Shown piece after piece: positions 53,728 to 62,684 of a DNA stretch of 64,000 bases; position 1 is the stretch's first letter, and each line of letters starts with the position of its first letter. This DNA is from Photobacterium aquae (lineage in GTDB: Bacteria; Pseudomonadota; Gammaproteobacteria; Enterobacterales; Vibrionaceae). A program made the translations under genes and the position numbers. Where the stretch lies: the NCBI RefSeq assembly GCF_001029445.1, contig NZ_LDOT01000005.1:124001-188000 (forward strand). Reading direction: 5' to 3'. Under the pieces are notes generated by a model. It was given only the letters and a program-made list of their open reading frames with translations. It ran no database searches and had not been told where the DNA came from.

Positions 53728-56274
53728 TCAGAACAGTTCGTCTGAACTGTCAGAGGTAAAGATCCCCTCGTTTACCCCGCTTGCCCCGGCCATCTCGGTA
53801 GGCTCGGTGCCCTGTTCGAAATACTCGAACATCGAGGTGAAGTCGGTGCTGTTGGTCAGCTTGCCGCTTTCGCGGTCGATACGAACCTTGATGATATCGG
53901 CTGGAAGGACCTTGCGCTGGACCGGTACATCTTCTAGCGCTTTGTCCATAAAGGCGATCCAAGCCGGTTGGGCGGTTTTCGCACCGGCCTCGGCACCGGA
54001 GGTTTGATCCTTGCCGAGGTTGTTGTTCCACGAGGTCTTGCCCAAGTTGCGGCTATGGTTGTCGAAGCCAACCCATGCGGTTGCGACGATGTTCGGGCCG
54101 AAGCCGGAGTACCATGCATCCTTGGAGTCGTTGGTCGTGCCCGTCTTACCGCCGATATCATGACGCTTCAGGGTTTGTGCCCGCCAGCCAGTACCGTTCC
54201 AGCCACTGCCGTGGCGCCAGTCACCGCCACCCCAGATGTTACTCTCGAGCATTTCGCGAACCAAGAAGGCGTTCTGCTCTGAGATGACCTGTGGTGCATA
54301 GTGTACCGTTTGTCCCTGCTGGGCTAGGTCGCTGGCATCCAGTGATTCTTCGCTGATGGCGATATCATTGGCGACTACCGACGATGGGGTAAAACCGGTG
54401 CTCTTGCTGTGGCCCCGTTCTTTCTGGCACTCGCTGTTGCAGGCAATATTAGGGTTGGCCTGATAGACCACATTGCCGTACGGGTCTTCGACGCGCGCGA
54501 TAAAGTATGGCTGGACGTAGTAGCCGCCATTGGCGAAAACGGCAAAGCCTTGCGCTACTTCGAGCGGCGTCAGGCTACCTGCACCTAGGGCCAGCGGCTC
54601 CGCGCGCGGTAGGTCTTTCTTCTTAAAGCCAAAGCGGGTCAGGTAATTGATCGTCTCGTCAAGACCGACACTCTGCAGTACCCGTACCGCCATTACGTTT
54701 TTGGACTGGGCCAAACCTTGACGCAGGCGGGTAGGGCCGTTGTAGGTCGGTGGCGAGTTCTTCGGACGCCATGCTGTGCCCATGCTCTGGTCCCAGCGGT
54801 TGATTGGCGCATCGTTGACCAAGGTGGCAAGGGTCATGCCGTTATCCAATGCCGCCGAGTAGATGAACGGCTTGATTGCCGAACCCACCTGACGGATGGA
54901 CTGGGTGGCGCGGTTGAACTTGCTGTGGATGAAGTTGAAACCGCCGACCATCGCCTTGACCGCACCGTCTTGCGGTGAAACCGCGACAAATGCCGTATTG
55001 GCGTCCGGCACTTGGCTCAGGGCCCATTGTTCGCCCTTGTGCTGGATCCAGATCTGCTGGCCGGCAGCAAGGATGTCAGACGCCTTTTTCGGTGCCGGGC
55101 CCTGACGCTTGTCTGTAATGAACTTGCGGGCCCACTTCATGCCGTCCCAGTCAAGGGTCTGGCGTTCGCCGCCTTTGGCAATCACTGTTGCGGTTTTACC
55201 TTCGACATCTGTGACGACGGCCGGCGTGAGGTCGCCGTAGCTTGGCTGTTTGTCAAGGTGGGCATCAATTCTGGCCATATCCCATGCGGGTTGGCCGCTC
55301 TTCCATAGCGTGGCCACGGCACCGCGGTAGCCATGACGCTGGTCATAGCCCAGTAGGTTGCTGATGGCTGCTTGCTGGGCTGCGCGCTGCATGGTTGGGT
55401 CAACCGTAGTGTAGACACGCATTCCAGAGGTGTAGGCGTCCTCACCGTAGCGATCGACCATCCAGGCACGGGCCTGTTCGGCAAAGTAAGGCGCGCTCAG
55501 TTCGATTTCTGCACCGTGGTAGCGGGCGATAATCGGTTCGTTGCGGGCCTGATCATACTCGGCTTGGCTGATGTAGCCTTCGGCCTGCATACGGCCCAGT
55601 ACCACATTGCGGCGAGTCGTCGCGCGATCGACGGAATAGATCGGGTTCATTGTCGAAGGTGCTTTGGGCAAGCCGGCAATAATCGCGATTTCGCTCAGTG
55701 TCAGCTGGCTGACATCCTTGCCGAAGTATACCTGTGCGGCAGCCCCGACACCGTAGGCACGGTAACCGAGGTAAATTTTGTTGAGGTAAAGCTCAAGGAT
55801 TTCGTCTTTGCTCAGAAGCTGCTCGATGTGGATCGCGATGAAAATCTCTTTGATTTTCCGCATGATCTTCTTTTCATTGGAGAGAAAGAAGTTACGGGCA
55901 AGCTGCTGGGTAATGGTACTGGCCCCCTGCCTTGCCGACCCAGACGTTGCAACAACGAAGGCGGCTCGGGCGATGCCGATCGGGTCGATACCCGGGTGCT
56001 CGTAGTAGCGGCTGTCCTCGGTCGCAATGATGGCATGGATCATTTGCGGAGGAATTTGGTCTAAAGATAGCGGAATGCGACGCTTCTCACCAAATTGGGA
56101 GATCAATTTGCCATCGCGGCTGAATACCTGCATAGGCGTTTGTAATTCAACATGTTTCAATGTAGCCACATCTGGGAGTTCCGGCTTCACATAAAGGTAA
56201 AAGCCAAAAATTGTAGTGACTCCAAGAATTATGCAAATCATTGCAAATATCAGTAATCGCTTTATGAACTTCAC
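53728..56274 (-). CDS. mrcA: Penicillin-binding protein 1A
   Basis: A bifunctional peptidoglycan synthase of 848 residues. A short cytoplasmic start and one membrane helix (about 6-28) lead to a GT51 glycosyltransferase (IIATEDSRYYEHPGIDPIGIARA; GASTITQQLARNFFLS) and a transpeptidase with SAIKPF (SxxK), SKN and GGKTGTTND (KTG). A long insert between the domains is typical of PBP1A. It is divergent from pilM, as mrcA is from the hof/pil operon in other gammaproteobacteria. Confidence 0.97.
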   Translation of the reverse strand: MKFIKRLLIFAMICIILGVTTIFGFYLYVKPELPDVATLKHVELQTPMQVFSRDGKLISQFGEKRRIPLSLDQIPPQMIHAIIATEDSRYYEHPGIDPIGIARAAFVVATSGSARQGASTITQQLARNFFLSNEKKIMRKIKEIFIAIHIEQLLSKDEILELYLNKIYLGYRAYGVGAAAQVYFGKDVSQLTLSEIAIIAGLPKAPSTMNPIYSVDRATTRRNVVLGRMQAEGYISQAEYDQARNEPIIARYHGAEIELSAPYFAEQARAWMVDRYGEDAYTSGMRVYTTVDPTMQRAAQQAAISNLLGYDQRHGYRGAVATLWKSGQPAWDMARIDAHLDKQPSYGDLTPAVVTDVEGKTATVIAKGGERQTLDWDGMKWARKFITDKRQGPAPKKASDILAAGQQIWIQHKGEQWALSQVPDANTAFVAVSPQDGAVKAMVGGFNFIHSKFNRATQSIRQVGSAIKPFIYSAALDNGMTLATLVNDAPINRWDQSMGTAWRPKNSPPTYNGPTRLRQGLAQSKNVMAVRVLQSVGLDETINYLTRFGFKKKDLPRAEPLALGAGSLTPLEVAQGFAVFANGGYYVQPYFIARVEDPYGNVVYQANPNIACNSECQKERGHSKSTGFTPSSVVANDIAISEESLDASDLAQQGQTVHYAPQVISEQNAFLVREMLESNIWGGGDWRHGSGWNGTGWRAQTLKRHDIGGKTGTTNDSKDAWYSGFGPNIVATAWVGFDNHSRNLGKTSWNNNLGKDQTSGAEAGAKTAQPAWIAFMDKALEDVPVQRKVLPADIIKVRIDRESGKLTNSTDFTSMFEYFEQGTEPTEMAGASGVNEGIFTSDSSDELF

Positions 56275-56421
56275 TTGAGATTTCCCGTTGCACCGTCATT
56301 CGTGCGTTTAATAAGTTTCCACCAGTAGTATAAAGATAACTTCTGGAAAATTAACGCTCTACCGGGGTGTTTAACTTAAATAATCATTTTGCTATTCCGT
56401 CTAGAGGGAGCATAGCACGGT

Positions 56422-57420
56422 ATGTTTCTGAACCCACTAATAATTGGGATTGATATTGGCCATCATAGTATCAAAGCAGTGGCCTTGAGGCAGAAAAAGT
56501 CCAAGTTGGAATTGGCTGCCTTTGCAGAGGTGGTGCTGTCGGCGTCGGTGGTTAATGATCAGCATAGCGTGAATGCGCCAGCCTTGTTGTCAGCCGTACG
56601 TAAATTAAAAAAAGCAATGCCGCGTGGAGCCAGTAAAACGGTTCTGGCATTACCCGACAGTGCAGTGATCAGCAAAGTCATTCAGCTTGACAGTCACCTC
56701 AGTGATGACGAAGCAATGTTTGCCGTTGAGCAAGCATTGAGCGCATCGTCGCCATTCCCTATTGATGAACTACGCATAGACTTTTTCCCATTGGAATCCG
56801 GGGGTTTCAAGGAATCAGCTCCCACCCAGCCATTTCAGGTTTTTGCCGCACGTCGTGAGACGGTGGACAGCCGGACTGAAACGCTGCGCAAGGCGCGCCT
56901 GTCACCTGAGGTGGTTGAGTTGCAGACCCACGCCTTGCTTTGGCTTGAACAGTATACCCGCGAGCAGACCAAGACCGACGGGTTGTGGGGGGTGATCAAT
57001 ATCGGCCGCCGCTGCACCGAGTTCAGCGTCAAGCCGCAAAATGGGGCGGCCTATCACCGCGAGCTGGCCTTTGGCAGCGAAAGCCTGCCGGGCATGCAGC
57101 AGGAGGGGCCGTCGGTGACCGGGGTGTCTGCGGAGCTGGTCGAACAGTTTACCAAGCTGTTGTCTGACAACCTCAAGCGCCAACTACAGCTTTATAACTC
57201 TACCCATCCTCGTGCTGCTATGCAGGGAGTATGGTTGAGCGGCGGCGGCCAGCAGTATGTGATGGCAGAGAGCCTTGGCAGAATGCTGGGCATCGACGTC
57301 AAGGTGATGGAGCCGCTATCTGGATTTGAATGCAATCCCAAGCTTAGTAGCCAACTGAACGGTCCGATGAGCCAATACGCAGTTGCGGCCGGTCTGGCGA
57401 TTCGAGGGGGTTCCCAATGA
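56422..57420 (+). CDS. pilM: Type IV pilus inner-membrane platform protein PilM
   Basis: An actin-like cytoplasmic protein of 332 residues that binds the N-terminus of PilN. It starts LIIGIDIGHHSIKAVALRQKK, the phosphate-1 ATP motif, has SKTVLALPDSAVISKVIQL in the 1C-like subdomain, and VWLSGGGQQYV near the end. First gene of pilMNOPQ; its ATG lacks a close ribosome site. Its stop overlaps the pilN start (ATGA). Confidence 0.94.
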   Translation: MFLNPLIIGIDIGHHSIKAVALRQKKSKLELAAFAEVVLSASVVNDQHSVNAPALLSAVRKLKKAMPRGASKTVLALPDSAVISKVIQLDSHLSDDEAMFAVEQALSASSPFPIDELRIDFFPLESGGFKESAPTQPFQVFAARRETVDSRTETLRKARLSPEVVELQTHALLWLEQYTREQTKTDGLWGVINIGRRCTEFSVKPQNGAAYHRELAFGSESLPGMQQEGPSVTGVSAELVEQFTKLLSDNLKRQLQLYNSTHPRAAMQGVWLSGGGQQYVMAESLGRMLGIDVKVMEPLSGFECNPKLSSQLNGPMSQYAVAAGLAIRGGSQ

Positions 57421-58001
57421 TCGCAAAACTTAACCTGATGCCGTGGCGTGATGCACGCAAGAAGCAGCACCAGCAACGCTTCTTCGGCATGCTGTCAGCG
57501 GCGATTCTGGTGGCACTGGGCTGTGTCTGGCTGGTGTCTGGCTGGTACAGCCAGCAGCACGAAATTCAGCATGCGCGTAACGGACAGCTGGATCAGGAGC
57601 TTACCCGTCTTGAAGATGAGTTGTCGATGCTGCCGGAGCTGGATGCCCAGCGCGACGCTCTGGTCGAGCGCCTGGCGGTTATTGCCGATATTCAAAAAGG
57701 CCGCAACCAAGTGACGCGGCTGCTTAGCTTGATGCCGGGCGTGGTTCCGCAAGGGGTCTATCTCGATGAGTTGTCGACGGAAAATAACTGGGTTCAGATC
57801 AATGGGATGGGTGAGTCGAACGGGCGACTGGCAACCTTGCTCGGCAATGGTGAGCAGTCCGAATGGATTCGAGATATCGCCATGCACTCGATTGTTGCTG
57901 CCAAGGAAGAACCCAAAGAGCGCACTGTGTTCCGCGCGTCTTTTACCTTACTGCCGCCAGAGCTACACAATTTACTAGATCAGGGACAGACAAATGAGTA
58001 A
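57417..58001 (+). CDS. pilN: Type IV pilus assembly protein PilN
   Basis: A bitopic inner-membrane protein of 194 residues. The cytoplasmic start MIAKLNLMPWRDARKKQHQQRFF carries the NLMPWR motif that docks into PilM; a membrane helix follows (about 25-43), then a coiled coil (residues 48-80) and a periplasmic ferredoxin-like domain. Coupled to pilM by a 4-base overlap and to pilO by an 8-base overlap. Confidence 0.94.
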   Translation: MIAKLNLMPWRDARKKQHQQRFFGMLSAAILVALGCVWLVSGWYSQQHEIQHARNGQLDQELTRLEDELSMLPELDAQRDALVERLAVIADIQKGRNQVTRLLSLMPGVVPQGVYLDELSTENNWVQINGMGESNGRLATLLGNGEQSEWIRDIAMHSIVAAKEEPKERTVFRASFTLLPPELHNLLDQGQTNE

Positions 58002-58590
58002 CTGGCAGGACTTGGAACTGGATGAAATGATGGAGTGGCCGGCTGCCGCTCAGGGGGTCGTTGCAACCTTGGTTGCGATTCTGGTCGCGGCAGCTGGCTA
58101 TTGGTATTGGCTCTCTCCTATGCAAGATGAGTTGGCCGTACTGAAAAACAAAGAGGCAGAGCTCAAGATGCAGGTTATCCGGCGGGCCAACCAGGTTGCC
58201 GCTTTGCCGAAAATCAAAGCACAGATTGAGATTTTGCAAGATCGCTACCAGCAGGTGGTGCGCCAGCTTCCCGAAGAAGACGAGTTGGCCAGCTTGCTTG
58301 CTGATGTCAATGATATCGGGGTGCGCAATGGCCTCGAGTTCCATCGCATTGAATGGGCCAAGCGGGTTGAGCATGAGCTCTACCTTGAGCTGCCGATCAG
58401 TATCGAGCTGACAGGCGGTTATGAAGACATCGGTCAGTTTGCTGCGGATATTGCGGCTTTGCCTCGGATTGTCCTGCTCAAGGACATAACCCTCGTTCGT
58501 GACGAGGAAGATGATACCTTGCTGACACTGAATGTGTCGGCAACGACATTCCGCTTTAAGGCCCCGAAGGCACCTAAGGAGGAGGTATGA
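57994..58590 (+). CDS. pilO: Type IV pilus assembly protein PilO
   Basis: A 198-residue partner of PilN. After a short cytoplasmic part comes one membrane helix (about 23-41, VVATLVAILVAAAGYWYWLS), a coiled coil (about 45-85), and a periplasmic domain with LPISIELTGGYEDIGQFAADIAALPRIV, typical of the PilO/GspM-like fold. Overlaps both neighbours, which implies balanced synthesis of the alignment subcomplex. Confidence 0.94.
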   Translation: MSNWQDLELDEMMEWPAAAQGVVATLVAILVAAAGYWYWLSPMQDELAVLKNKEAELKMQVIRRANQVAALPKIKAQIEILQDRYQQVVRQLPEEDELASLLADVNDIGVRNGLEFHRIEWAKRVEHELYLELPISIELTGGYEDIGQFAADIAALPRIVLLKDITLVRDEEDDTLLTLNVSATTFRFKAPKAPKEEV

Positions 58591-59120
58591 AAAGGCAACA
58601 GTGGTTTGCTCTGAGTGTCGCCGCCCTTGCCTTGATGGGGTGCCGTGCCAACGAGGACTCAATAGAACAGTTTATCAACACCGCCCATCTTGAGGCGAAG
58701 GCCAATGTTGAGCCGCTTGATGCCCAGCCGGTATTTGTGGCTGAGGAGTTTGTGATGACCAGCCCTCGGGTGCCGTTCTTGCAGCCCCGTCCTGAGTTGG
58801 CCCAGCAGGCGCGAAATGCCGCCTGTTGGCAGCCGGAGCTGCGCAGTAAGCGGACGCCGCTTGAAGCCTACCCGCTTGAGCAGTTGAGCATGCGGGGGGT
58901 TATGGGGCAGGGCAGTAGCTTGTGGGCGTTGATTTATACCCCTGCTGGCAAGTTGGTAAAAGTACGTGAAGGGCACTACCTGGGGGTGAACCAGGGGCGG
59001 ATTCTCAAAGTTCTGCCGAAGAGTGTTGAAGTTGAAGAAGTATTGCCGGATGGCGAGGGTTGCTGGCTGAAACGCCCGATCAAGCTGACATTGGCAAAAC
59101 AGGTTAAGCCTACTAGTTAA
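58587..59120 (+). CDS. pilP: Type IV pilus lipoprotein PilP
   Basis: A 177-residue lipoprotein. The signal MKRQQWFALSVAALALMGC gives a lipobox with the lipid-bearing cysteine at 19. The rest fits PilP: a flexible N-terminal half, then YPLEQLSMRGVMGQGSSLWALIYTPAGKLVKVREGHYLGVNQGRI, the beta domain that links PilNO to the PilQ secretin. GGAGG precedes the ATG, which overlaps the pilO stop. Confidence 0.94.
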   Translation: MKRQQWFALSVAALALMGCRANEDSIEQFINTAHLEAKANVEPLDAQPVFVAEEFVMTSPRVPFLQPRPELAQQARNAACWQPELRSKRTPLEAYPLEQLSMRGVMGQGSSLWALIYTPAGKLVKVREGHYLGVNQGRILKVLPKSVEVEEVLPDGEGCWLKRPIKLTLAKQVKPTS

Positions 59121-59133
59121 GAGACAGAGAACT

Positions 59134-60846
59134 ATGACAAGTTATGCGTCCCAAGGAAGGAAATATAGTGTATGGGCCCGGGTCGGCCAAATCGGACTTG
59201 CCATTGTGCTGTGGCTTGCTAGCGCAGCCGCCATGGCCTCGGTCTCGAACCATATCCGCGGTCTTGATTTCACCCGTAACTCGGAAGGGAGCGGGGTCTT
59301 GATAGTGGATCTTGAGCAATCTCGCTCGGTAGTTGACTTGCGCCGTAACGGCCGCCTGCTGTATGTCGATTTTATCGACACTGATATTGCCGATGACATG
59401 CTTTATGTCTTGGATGTGGCTGACTTCGCCACCCAGGTCAAGACAGTTGAATCCCTGCGTACCAAGCGTGGTGTCCGCTTGGTACTGACCATGAGCGGTG
59501 ACTACTTGTATGATTACAAGAGCAAGAACAACAAGCTCGAGGTGATTGTTGCCAAGAAGGATCGAAGCAAGATTGACACCTCGACTATTTCCTATGACAG
59601 CAAGCCAATTTCCATCAACTTCCAAGATGTGCCGGTACGTAACGTTTTGCAGTTGATAGCGGAATATAACGATTTTAACTTGGTGGTATCTGATTCGGTG
59701 ACCGGCAACCTGACCCTGCGTTTGGATGATGTGCCGTGGAAACAGGTGCTGGATATTATCCTCAAGTCGAAGAACCTCGACAAGCGCGAGCAGGGCTCGG
59801 TGGTGATGATTGCGCCGAAAGAAGAGTTGATGCGCAGCGAGCAGGAGCAGTTGGAGGCGCAGCGCAAGGAAGAAGAGCTGGCATCGCTGCAGTCGGAGAT
59901 CATTACCCTTAACTTTGCCAAGGCGACGGAGCTGGGCGAGTTGCTGGCCGGAGCTGAGGACGGTATTAGTATGCTCTCTGGCCGAGGTTCGCTGCATGTC
60001 GATGAGCGGACCAACTCGATTATTATCAATGATATCCCTGAGAACCTGGCCAACGTGCGCGATATCGTGGCGGCATTGGATATTCCGGTCGATCAGGTGC
60101 AGATTGAAGCGCGTATCGTGACGGTTGACGAGGGGGATATTGATGAACTCGGCGTGCGTTGGGGGATTTTGAGTACGGACGGTACCAATACCGTCGGCGG
60201 CTCGATAGAGAATAACCTGGCATCGGTTGGACTGCTTGACCGCAAGGCTACGGTGGACGAGTTCTTGAACGTTAACCTGGCGGCGACCAGTGCGGGTGCC
60301 TCTAGTGTCGCCTTCCAAGTGGCCAAGATGGGCGATGTCCTCTTGGATCTGGAGCTGTCGGCATTGCAGGAGGAGAAAAAAGCCGAGATTATCTCAAGCC
60401 CGCGCTTGATGACCACCAACAAGAAGACGGCCTACATCGAGCAGGGTACCGAGATTCCGTACCTTGAAGCGGCATCGAGCGGTGCGGTGTCGGTGAGCTT
60501 CAAGAAGGCGGTTTTGAGCCTGATGGTGACACCCCAGATCACTGCCGATGGCAAGTTGGTGTTGGATTTGGTGGTTACCCAGGACAAGGTGGGTGATGTG
60601 GTGAAAGCCGGTACTGGCGAAGCGGTGTCGATTGATACCCAGCGAATTGGTACCCAGGTTCTGGTCGACAACGGCGAGACTGTGGTACTGGGCGGGATCT
60701 ACCAGCATACGCTCAACAACAAGATTCAGAAGATTCCGGTATTGGGGGATATTCCGGTGCTTGGCGCGCTGTTTAGGAGCACAATGGAAAAAATGGGCAA
60801 GCGCGAATTGTTGATTTTTGTCACGCCTAAGATTGTCCGTCAGTGA
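59134..60846 (+). CDS. pilQ: Type IV pilus secretin PilQ
   Basis: The outer-membrane pore of the pilus, 570 residues. A signal peptide (ending about AAAMA, residue 34) is followed by one AMIN domain (LDFTRNSEGSGVLIVDLEQ), a secretin/TonB short domain (ISINFQDVPVRNVLQLIAEYNDFNLVVSD), an N1 domain (NFAKATELGELLAGA), and the secretin barrel (EKKAEIISSPRLMTTNKKTAYIEQGTEIPY; VLGDIPVLGALFRSTMEKMGKRELLIFVTPKIV). Only one AMIN domain is seen, so it is compact for a PilQ. Thirteen bases after pilP. Confidence 0.97.
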   Translation: MTSYASQGRKYSVWARVGQIGLAIVLWLASAAAMASVSNHIRGLDFTRNSEGSGVLIVDLEQSRSVVDLRRNGRLLYVDFIDTDIADDMLYVLDVADFATQVKTVESLRTKRGVRLVLTMSGDYLYDYKSKNNKLEVIVAKKDRSKIDTSTISYDSKPISINFQDVPVRNVLQLIAEYNDFNLVVSDSVTGNLTLRLDDVPWKQVLDIILKSKNLDKREQGSVVMIAPKEELMRSEQEQLEAQRKEEELASLQSEIITLNFAKATELGELLAGAEDGISMLSGRGSLHVDERTNSIIINDIPENLANVRDIVAALDIPVDQVQIEARIVTVDEGDIDELGVRWGILSTDGTNTVGGSIENNLASVGLLDRKATVDEFLNVNLAATSAGASSVAFQVAKMGDVLLDLELSALQEEKKAEIISSPRLMTTNKKTAYIEQGTEIPYLEAASSGAVSVSFKKAVLSLMVTPQITADGKLVLDLVVTQDKVGDVVKAGTGEAVSIDTQRIGTQVLVDNGETVVLGGIYQHTLNNKIQKIPVLGDIPVLGALFRSTMEKMGKRELLIFVTPKIVRQ

Positions 60847-61056
60847 GTTAACCCCTTGTTGTTTTACGTTGAAGGCCCGTTTAAGGGTCTTCTTCGGCAA
60901 TAAATCCCGTCTAGCTATTGCCAACCCTAGCCCTGTCTTGAGATAATTTTCGGTCTTATCACGAATTAAATGTGAGGAAGTTGGCGCCTCGGGCTTGTTT
61001 TCACTTAAGCCTGCGGGCGGTGTCGTTATATTAACCGCGCGTAAATATTGCTAAAA

Positions 61057-61575
61057 ATGGCTGAAAAACGAAATATTTTCCTGGTCGGCCCAATGGGTGC
61101 CGGCAAAAGTACTATAGGTAGACACCTTGCACAGCAGTTACATATGGAGTTCTTTGACTCCGATACGGTAATTGAGGACCGCACAGGTGCGGATATCAGC
61201 TGGGTATTCGACGTGGAAGGCGAAGAAGGCTTTCGTGTTCGCGAAGAGAAGGTCATTGATGATTTGACCCAGCAGCAAGGTATTGTCCTGGCAACAGGTG
61301 GTGGCTCGGTAAAAAGCAAAGAGAGCCGCAATCGCTTGTCTGCCCGTGGTATTGTGGTATACCTTGAAACGACGATTGAGAAGCAGCTTGCTCGTACGCA
61401 GCGTGATAAAAAGCGCCCGTTGCTGCAGACCGATACTCCGCGTGAAGTTCTGGAGGAACTTGCACAGGATCGTAATCCACTGTATGAAGAGATCGCCGAC
61501 TATGTCGTGCGCACTGATGATCAGAGCGCCAAGGTTGTCGCGAACCAAATCATCAAGATGCTTGAAGAGCGCTAA
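61057..61575 (+). CDS. aroK: Shikimate kinase I
   Basis: Phosphorylates shikimate in aromatic amino-acid synthesis. The 172-residue chain begins [36 protein letters not shown] (Walker A and the substrate-binding Asp), then [30 protein letters not shown], and [10 protein letters not shown] in the lid. The ATG at 61057 matches the family; the TTG at 61048 would add three residues. No strong ribosome site is visible. It follows the pil operon by about 210 bases. Confidence 0.98.
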   Translation: MAEKRNIFLVGPMGAGKSTIGRHLAQQLHMEFFDSDTVIEDRTGADISWVFDVEGEEGFRVREEKVIDDLTQQQGIVLATGGGSVKSKESRNRLSARGIVVYLETTIEKQLARTQRDKKRPLLQTDTPREVLEELAQDRNPLYEEIADYVVRTDDQSAKVVANQIIKMLEER

Positions 61576-61593
61576 TCAACAAGAGAGCTGGCC

Positions 61594-62673
61594 ATGGAAC
61601 GGATTAACGTCAATCTCGGTGACAGAAGTTACCCAATTTCAATCGGCGCCGGGTTGTTCGATGACCCAGCCCTTTTCTCTGCGGCAATCCCTGCCGGACG
61701 ACGTGTTGTCGTGGTCAGCAATGTAACGGTAGCCCCGCTGTACGCCGAACAGGTGATCGGGACTATCCGTTCTCTCTCTTGCGATGTTGCTTTGCTCTCC
61801 TTGCCTGATGGCGAGCAGTACAAAAGCCTCGAAACCTTCAACCAAATTATGAGCTTTCTGTTGGAAGGCAACTATGGCCGAGATGTGGTTTTGGTTGCCC
61901 TTGGCGGTGGGGTGATTGGCGATGTTGTGGGTTTTGCGGCGGCTTGCTACCAGCGCGGTGTGGACTTTGTTCAGGTCCCGACAACGCTGCTGGCGCAGGT
62001 TGATTCCTCTGTCGGGGGTAAAACCGCCGTCAACCATCCCCTTGGCAAAAATATGGTAGGTGCGTTCTACCAGCCCAAGGCTGTGATCATCGATAACCAA
62101 TGCCTACATACCCTGACCGAGCGTGAGTTTGCGGCCGGTATGGCAGAGGTGATTAAATACGGCATTATTGCCGATGGTGAATTTTTCTGCTGGCTTGAGC
62201 AGAATATCGAGCGCCTTCAGGCTCTCGATAATGATGCATTGAGCTACGCAATTGGCCGTTGTTGCCAGATCAAAGCTGATGTCGTCGCCGCAGACGAGAA
62301 AGAGTCCGGTGTGCGGGCCTTGCTGAATCTCGGCCATACCTTCGGCCATGCCATTGAAGCTGAAATGGGCTACGGCAATTGGCTTCACGGTGAGGCAGTG
62401 GCTGCCGGTACTGTCCAGGCTGCCCGAGCTGCACAGATGCTAGGCCGTATCGGCGCGCAGGATGTCGAGCGGATCGTCAGCCTGCTGGAAAAAGCCAAAT
62501 TGCCAGTTAAGGGGCCTGAGACAATGGATTTTCCGGGCTATCTCAAACATATGATGCGTGACAAAAAAGTGCTCTCTGGCCAGCTGCGCCTGATTTTGCC
62601 GACGGCGATCGGCAAGGCGGAATTGGTGGCTGGTGTGGAAGAAGATATTTTGCGCCGCGCCATCAGCGACTAA
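61594..62673 (+). CDS. aroB: 3-dehydroquinate synthase
   Basis: Cyclises DAHP to 3-dehydroquinate, the second shikimate step. The 359 residues show [67 protein letters not shown], and the metal ligands in [26 protein letters not shown]. It follows aroK by 18 bases in one operon. Confidence 0.98.
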   Translation: MERINVNLGDRSYPISIGAGLFDDPALFSAAIPAGRRVVVVSNVTVAPLYAEQVIGTIRSLSCDVALLSLPDGEQYKSLETFNQIMSFLLEGNYGRDVVLVALGGGVIGDVVGFAAACYQRGVDFVQVPTTLLAQVDSSVGGKTAVNHPLGKNMVGAFYQPKAVIIDNQCLHTLTEREFAAGMAEVIKYGIIADGEFFCWLEQNIERLQALDNDALSYAIGRCCQIKADVVAADEKESGVRALLNLGHTFGHAIEAEMGYGNWLHGEAVAAGTVQAARAAQMLGRIGAQDVERIVSLLEKAKLPVKGPETMDFPGYLKHMMRDKKVLSGQLRLILPTAIGKAELVAGVEEDILRRAISD

Positions 62674-62684
62674 CTCAGTAGCCC

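Noticed and set aside
59113..60318. 401-codon minus-strand frame across pilQ
   Set aside because: Antisense to the secretin gene; no domain seen.
60872..60892. Hairpin after pilQ as a terminator
   Set aside because: Imperfect 6-of-7 stem with no T-run, so transcription may continue into aroK.
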